Source of the DNA: an uncultured Dechloromonas sp.
Lineage (GTDB): Bacteria > Pseudomonadota > Gammaproteobacteria > Burkholderiales > Rhodocyclaceae
DNA: 44,231 nucleotides
Assembly (NCBI GenBank): GCA_937996725.1
Contig: CALKUR010000065.1
Span: forward strand, 1 to 44,231
Reading direction: 5' to 3'
Shown: one piece after another, positions 42,849-44,231 of the stretch
How positions within the stretch are numbered: the first letter of the stretch is position 1
Layout of the letters: each line of letters begins with the position of its first letter
Position numbers and translations under genes: made by a program
The notes under the pieces: generated by a model
Database searches by the model: none
The model's input: the letters and a program-made list of their open reading frames with translations, nothing else
What the model was told of the DNA's origin: nothing

Positions 42849-43466
42849 ATGACGGCGATTATGGTGTGTAACCCCAAGGGGGGTTGCGGTAAAACAACCT
42901 TGGCGACCAATTTGGCAGGGTGGGCAGCAAGCCAAGGGAAGAGCGTGACGTTGTGCGACCTCGATCGCCAGCAGTCGTCGTTGCGTTGGATGTCGTTTCG
43001 CGAAGAGTCGCTGCCGCCAGTGAATGGGTTTTTCGGGGGCGGTCAGCTGATGGCTTCGCTACCCAAGGGCGCAGACGTGACGGTCATTGATGCGCCGGCG
43101 GGTCTGCAGGGCTACAAGCTCAGCGACTACTTCCGCCTGGTGGATCGCGCGATCATTCCGGTGGTGCCGTCAGTCTTTGATATGGCCGCTACTGAAGACT
43201 TTCTGAACAGCTTGCGCAATGACCTGCGTGGCCAACGTGACAAGGTGGGTATCGTGGCGATGCGGGTAGATCCGCGAACTCGAGCCGCCGTGATGCTGGA
43301 AGAATTTTTGCAGCACTTTGACCTGCCGATCCTGGCGTACATTCGACCGACCTCGAATTATGTGAATGCCGCCGCATCGGGTCGTACGATCTTTGATCCG
43401 CCGCGCTCGCGCCATGGCAGAGACCTGGAACAGTGGGCACCCCTATTAAAGTGGCTTGAAAAGTAG
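42849..43466 (+). CDS. Orphan ParA-family ATPase
   Basis: 205 residues. The deviant Walker A box is NPKGGCGKTT with signature lysine K10 and K15. A' follows in LCDLDRQQSS and Walker B in VTVIDAPAG. The protein is shorter than chromosomal ParA/Soj (about 260), as in orphan ParA/MinD-like positioning proteins such as McdA/PpfA types. No ParB gene or obvious parS site is nearby, so the cargo is unknown. A GAGGA ribosome site precedes the ATG. Confidence 0.88.
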   Translation: MTAIMVCNPKGGCGKTTLATNLAGWAASQGKSVTLCDLDRQQSSLRWMSFREESLPPVNGFFGGGQLMASLPKGADVTVIDAPAGLQGYKLSDYFRLVDRAIIPVVPSVFDMAATEDFLNSLRNDLRGQRDKVGIVAMRVDPRTRAAVMLEEFLQHFDLPILAYIRPTSNYVNAAASGRTIFDPPRSRHGRDLEQWAPLLKWLEK

Positions 43467-43508
43467 GGAAGTGACCCTATCTCCGTGGGTGTCAAACTGA
43501 GATAGTTC

Positions 43509-43537
43509 TTGACAAAGGTTTATGGAGCCTGCATAAT
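43509..43537 (+). promoter_or_regulatory. Promoter of initiator tRNA
   Basis: Consensus TTGACA (43509-43514), 17 bases, CATAAT (43532-43537). A 7-base inverted repeat CTATCTC/GAGATAG (43477-43483, 43499-43505) sits just upstream and may be the end of the ParA transcript. Confidence 0.8.
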
Positions 43538-43552
43538 GCTTGGCTTCTCGGA

Positions 43553-43629
43553 CGCGGGGTGGAGCAGTCTGGCAGCTCGTCGGGCTCATAACCCGAAGGT
43601 CACAGGTTCAAATCCTGTCCCCGCAACCA
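43553..43629 (+). tRNA. Initiator tRNA-fMet (CAT)
   Basis: 77 bases with encoded CCA. Anticodon CAT at 43587-43589. Two initiator hallmarks are present: the unpaired C1-A72 end of the acceptor stem (CGCGGGG with CCCCGCA) and three G-C pairs in the anticodon stem (CGGG...CCCG). Confidence 0.97.
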
Positions 43630-43662
43630 ACACTTTGTGTGACGGTAATTCGAGATGAAGTC

Positions 43663-43692
43663 TTGACAGCTTCTGAAATAAGTTGCTATAGT
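43663..43692 (+). promoter_or_regulatory. rRNA operon promoter
   Basis: TTGACA (43663-43668), 18 bases, TATAGT (43687-43692). A second strong promoter so close to the initiator tRNA gene suggests separate control of the rrn operon. Confidence 0.8.
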
Positions 43693-43735
43693 CTCGCTTC
43701 TCTGCTGACGGGGCCTTTGGTTTTGTTGGTAGACC

Positions 43736-43876
43736 TGATCTTTAAAAACATAGACAACCGATAGGTGTGGGTGTTTGCTTGACGGAGACAGAACTTCGGT
43801 TCTGCTCAAGAGTTAAGTAGTGCACTTACGCCTAAGGATAGAAATATCCGTCAAGCGTGAGTTTTAAACAGGAATT
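43736..43876 (+). promoter_or_regulatory. rrn leader with boxA-like antitermination site
   Basis: TGATCTTTAAAAA at 43736-43748 resembles boxA, the NusB/S10 site used to prevent Rho termination in rRNA operons. A small hairpin CAGAAC-TTCG-GTTCTG (43789-43804) and further sequence up to about 43876 form the leader removed during 16S processing. Confidence 0.7.

Positions 43877-44231
<355 letters not shown>

Overview
This window looks like a stretch of core chromosome from a betaproteobacterium. The evidence is the 16S rRNA 5' end, the rppH/CNP1-like pair, the rpsP-rimM-trmD-rplS operon, the ubiquinone genes (coq7, ubiX) and a desaturase with a long C-terminal tail. Placement below class level (Neisseriales or Burkholderiales, perhaps Chitinimonas-like) is a guess. 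Almost every gene belongs to a recognisable housekeeping family. I see no insertion sequence, prophage or CRISPR array.

Layout. 1-3052: partial proS (minus), then rppH, a CNP1-like secreted protein and coq7 (plus), and an OsmC-family gene (minus). 3056-3441: a gene-free stretch with what looks like an independent small RNA gene (promoter, 5' hairpin, C-rich single strand, strong terminator) ahead of the separate rplM promoter. 3442-4419: rplM-rpsI, tRNA-Phe and a terminator. 4420-6600: an accessory-looking block with a DUF4239 membrane protein, an unknown acidic protein and a DUF3313-type lipoprotein. 6780-8712: a lipid A acyltransferase-like gene, ubiX and a YkgJ-type cysteine-cluster protein. 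8994-10981: DUF485-actP acetate uptake. 11169-16097: hemA, a TauE/SafE permease, tRNA-Leu, prfA, prmC and a TonB-like protein. 16286-17458: fatty acid desaturase. 17606-18844 (minus): rpmB-rpmG and radC. 18939-21912: coaBC, dut and an MFS transporter. 21913-24714 (minus): glnE. 24924-31320: yhdP, a nitrilase-family amidase and tldD. 31327-32336 (minus): DUF2069 and wrbA. 32360-34050: YihY and pyrF. 34143-36133: rpsP-rimM-trmD-rplS. 36200-40042 (minus): folE2, dxs, ispA, xseB. 40192-42222: a Rieske oxygenase and an EamA exporter. 42256-43466: an atypical tRNA-Thr, a membrane protein and an orphan ParA. 43553-44231: initiator tRNA and the start of an rRNA operon.

How the genes relate. Several are translation genes: proS, five ribosomal proteins plus S16 and L19 with their RNA-modifying partners, prfA with its methylase prmC, four tRNAs and the rrn operon. 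A second theme is cofactors, isoprenoids and quinones: coq7, ubiX, hemA, coaBC, folE2, dxs, ispA. Start codons overlap stop codons at many junctions (rppH/CNP1, DUF485/actP, hemA/TauE, yhdP/amidase, amidase/tldD, wrbA/DUF2069, xseB/ispA), so much of the window is probably translated in tightly coupled operons.

Least explained, in my order of interest: the candidate small RNA near 3198-3306 with two anti-Shine-Dalgarno-like CCUCC tracts; the DUF4239/acidic protein/lipoprotein block beside tRNA-Phe; the tRNA-Thr with a non-standard D-arm followed by a four-helix membrane protein and a ParA with no ParB; and the desaturase tail, which resembles a transposase C-terminus. All calls come from reading the sequence only; no database search was run.
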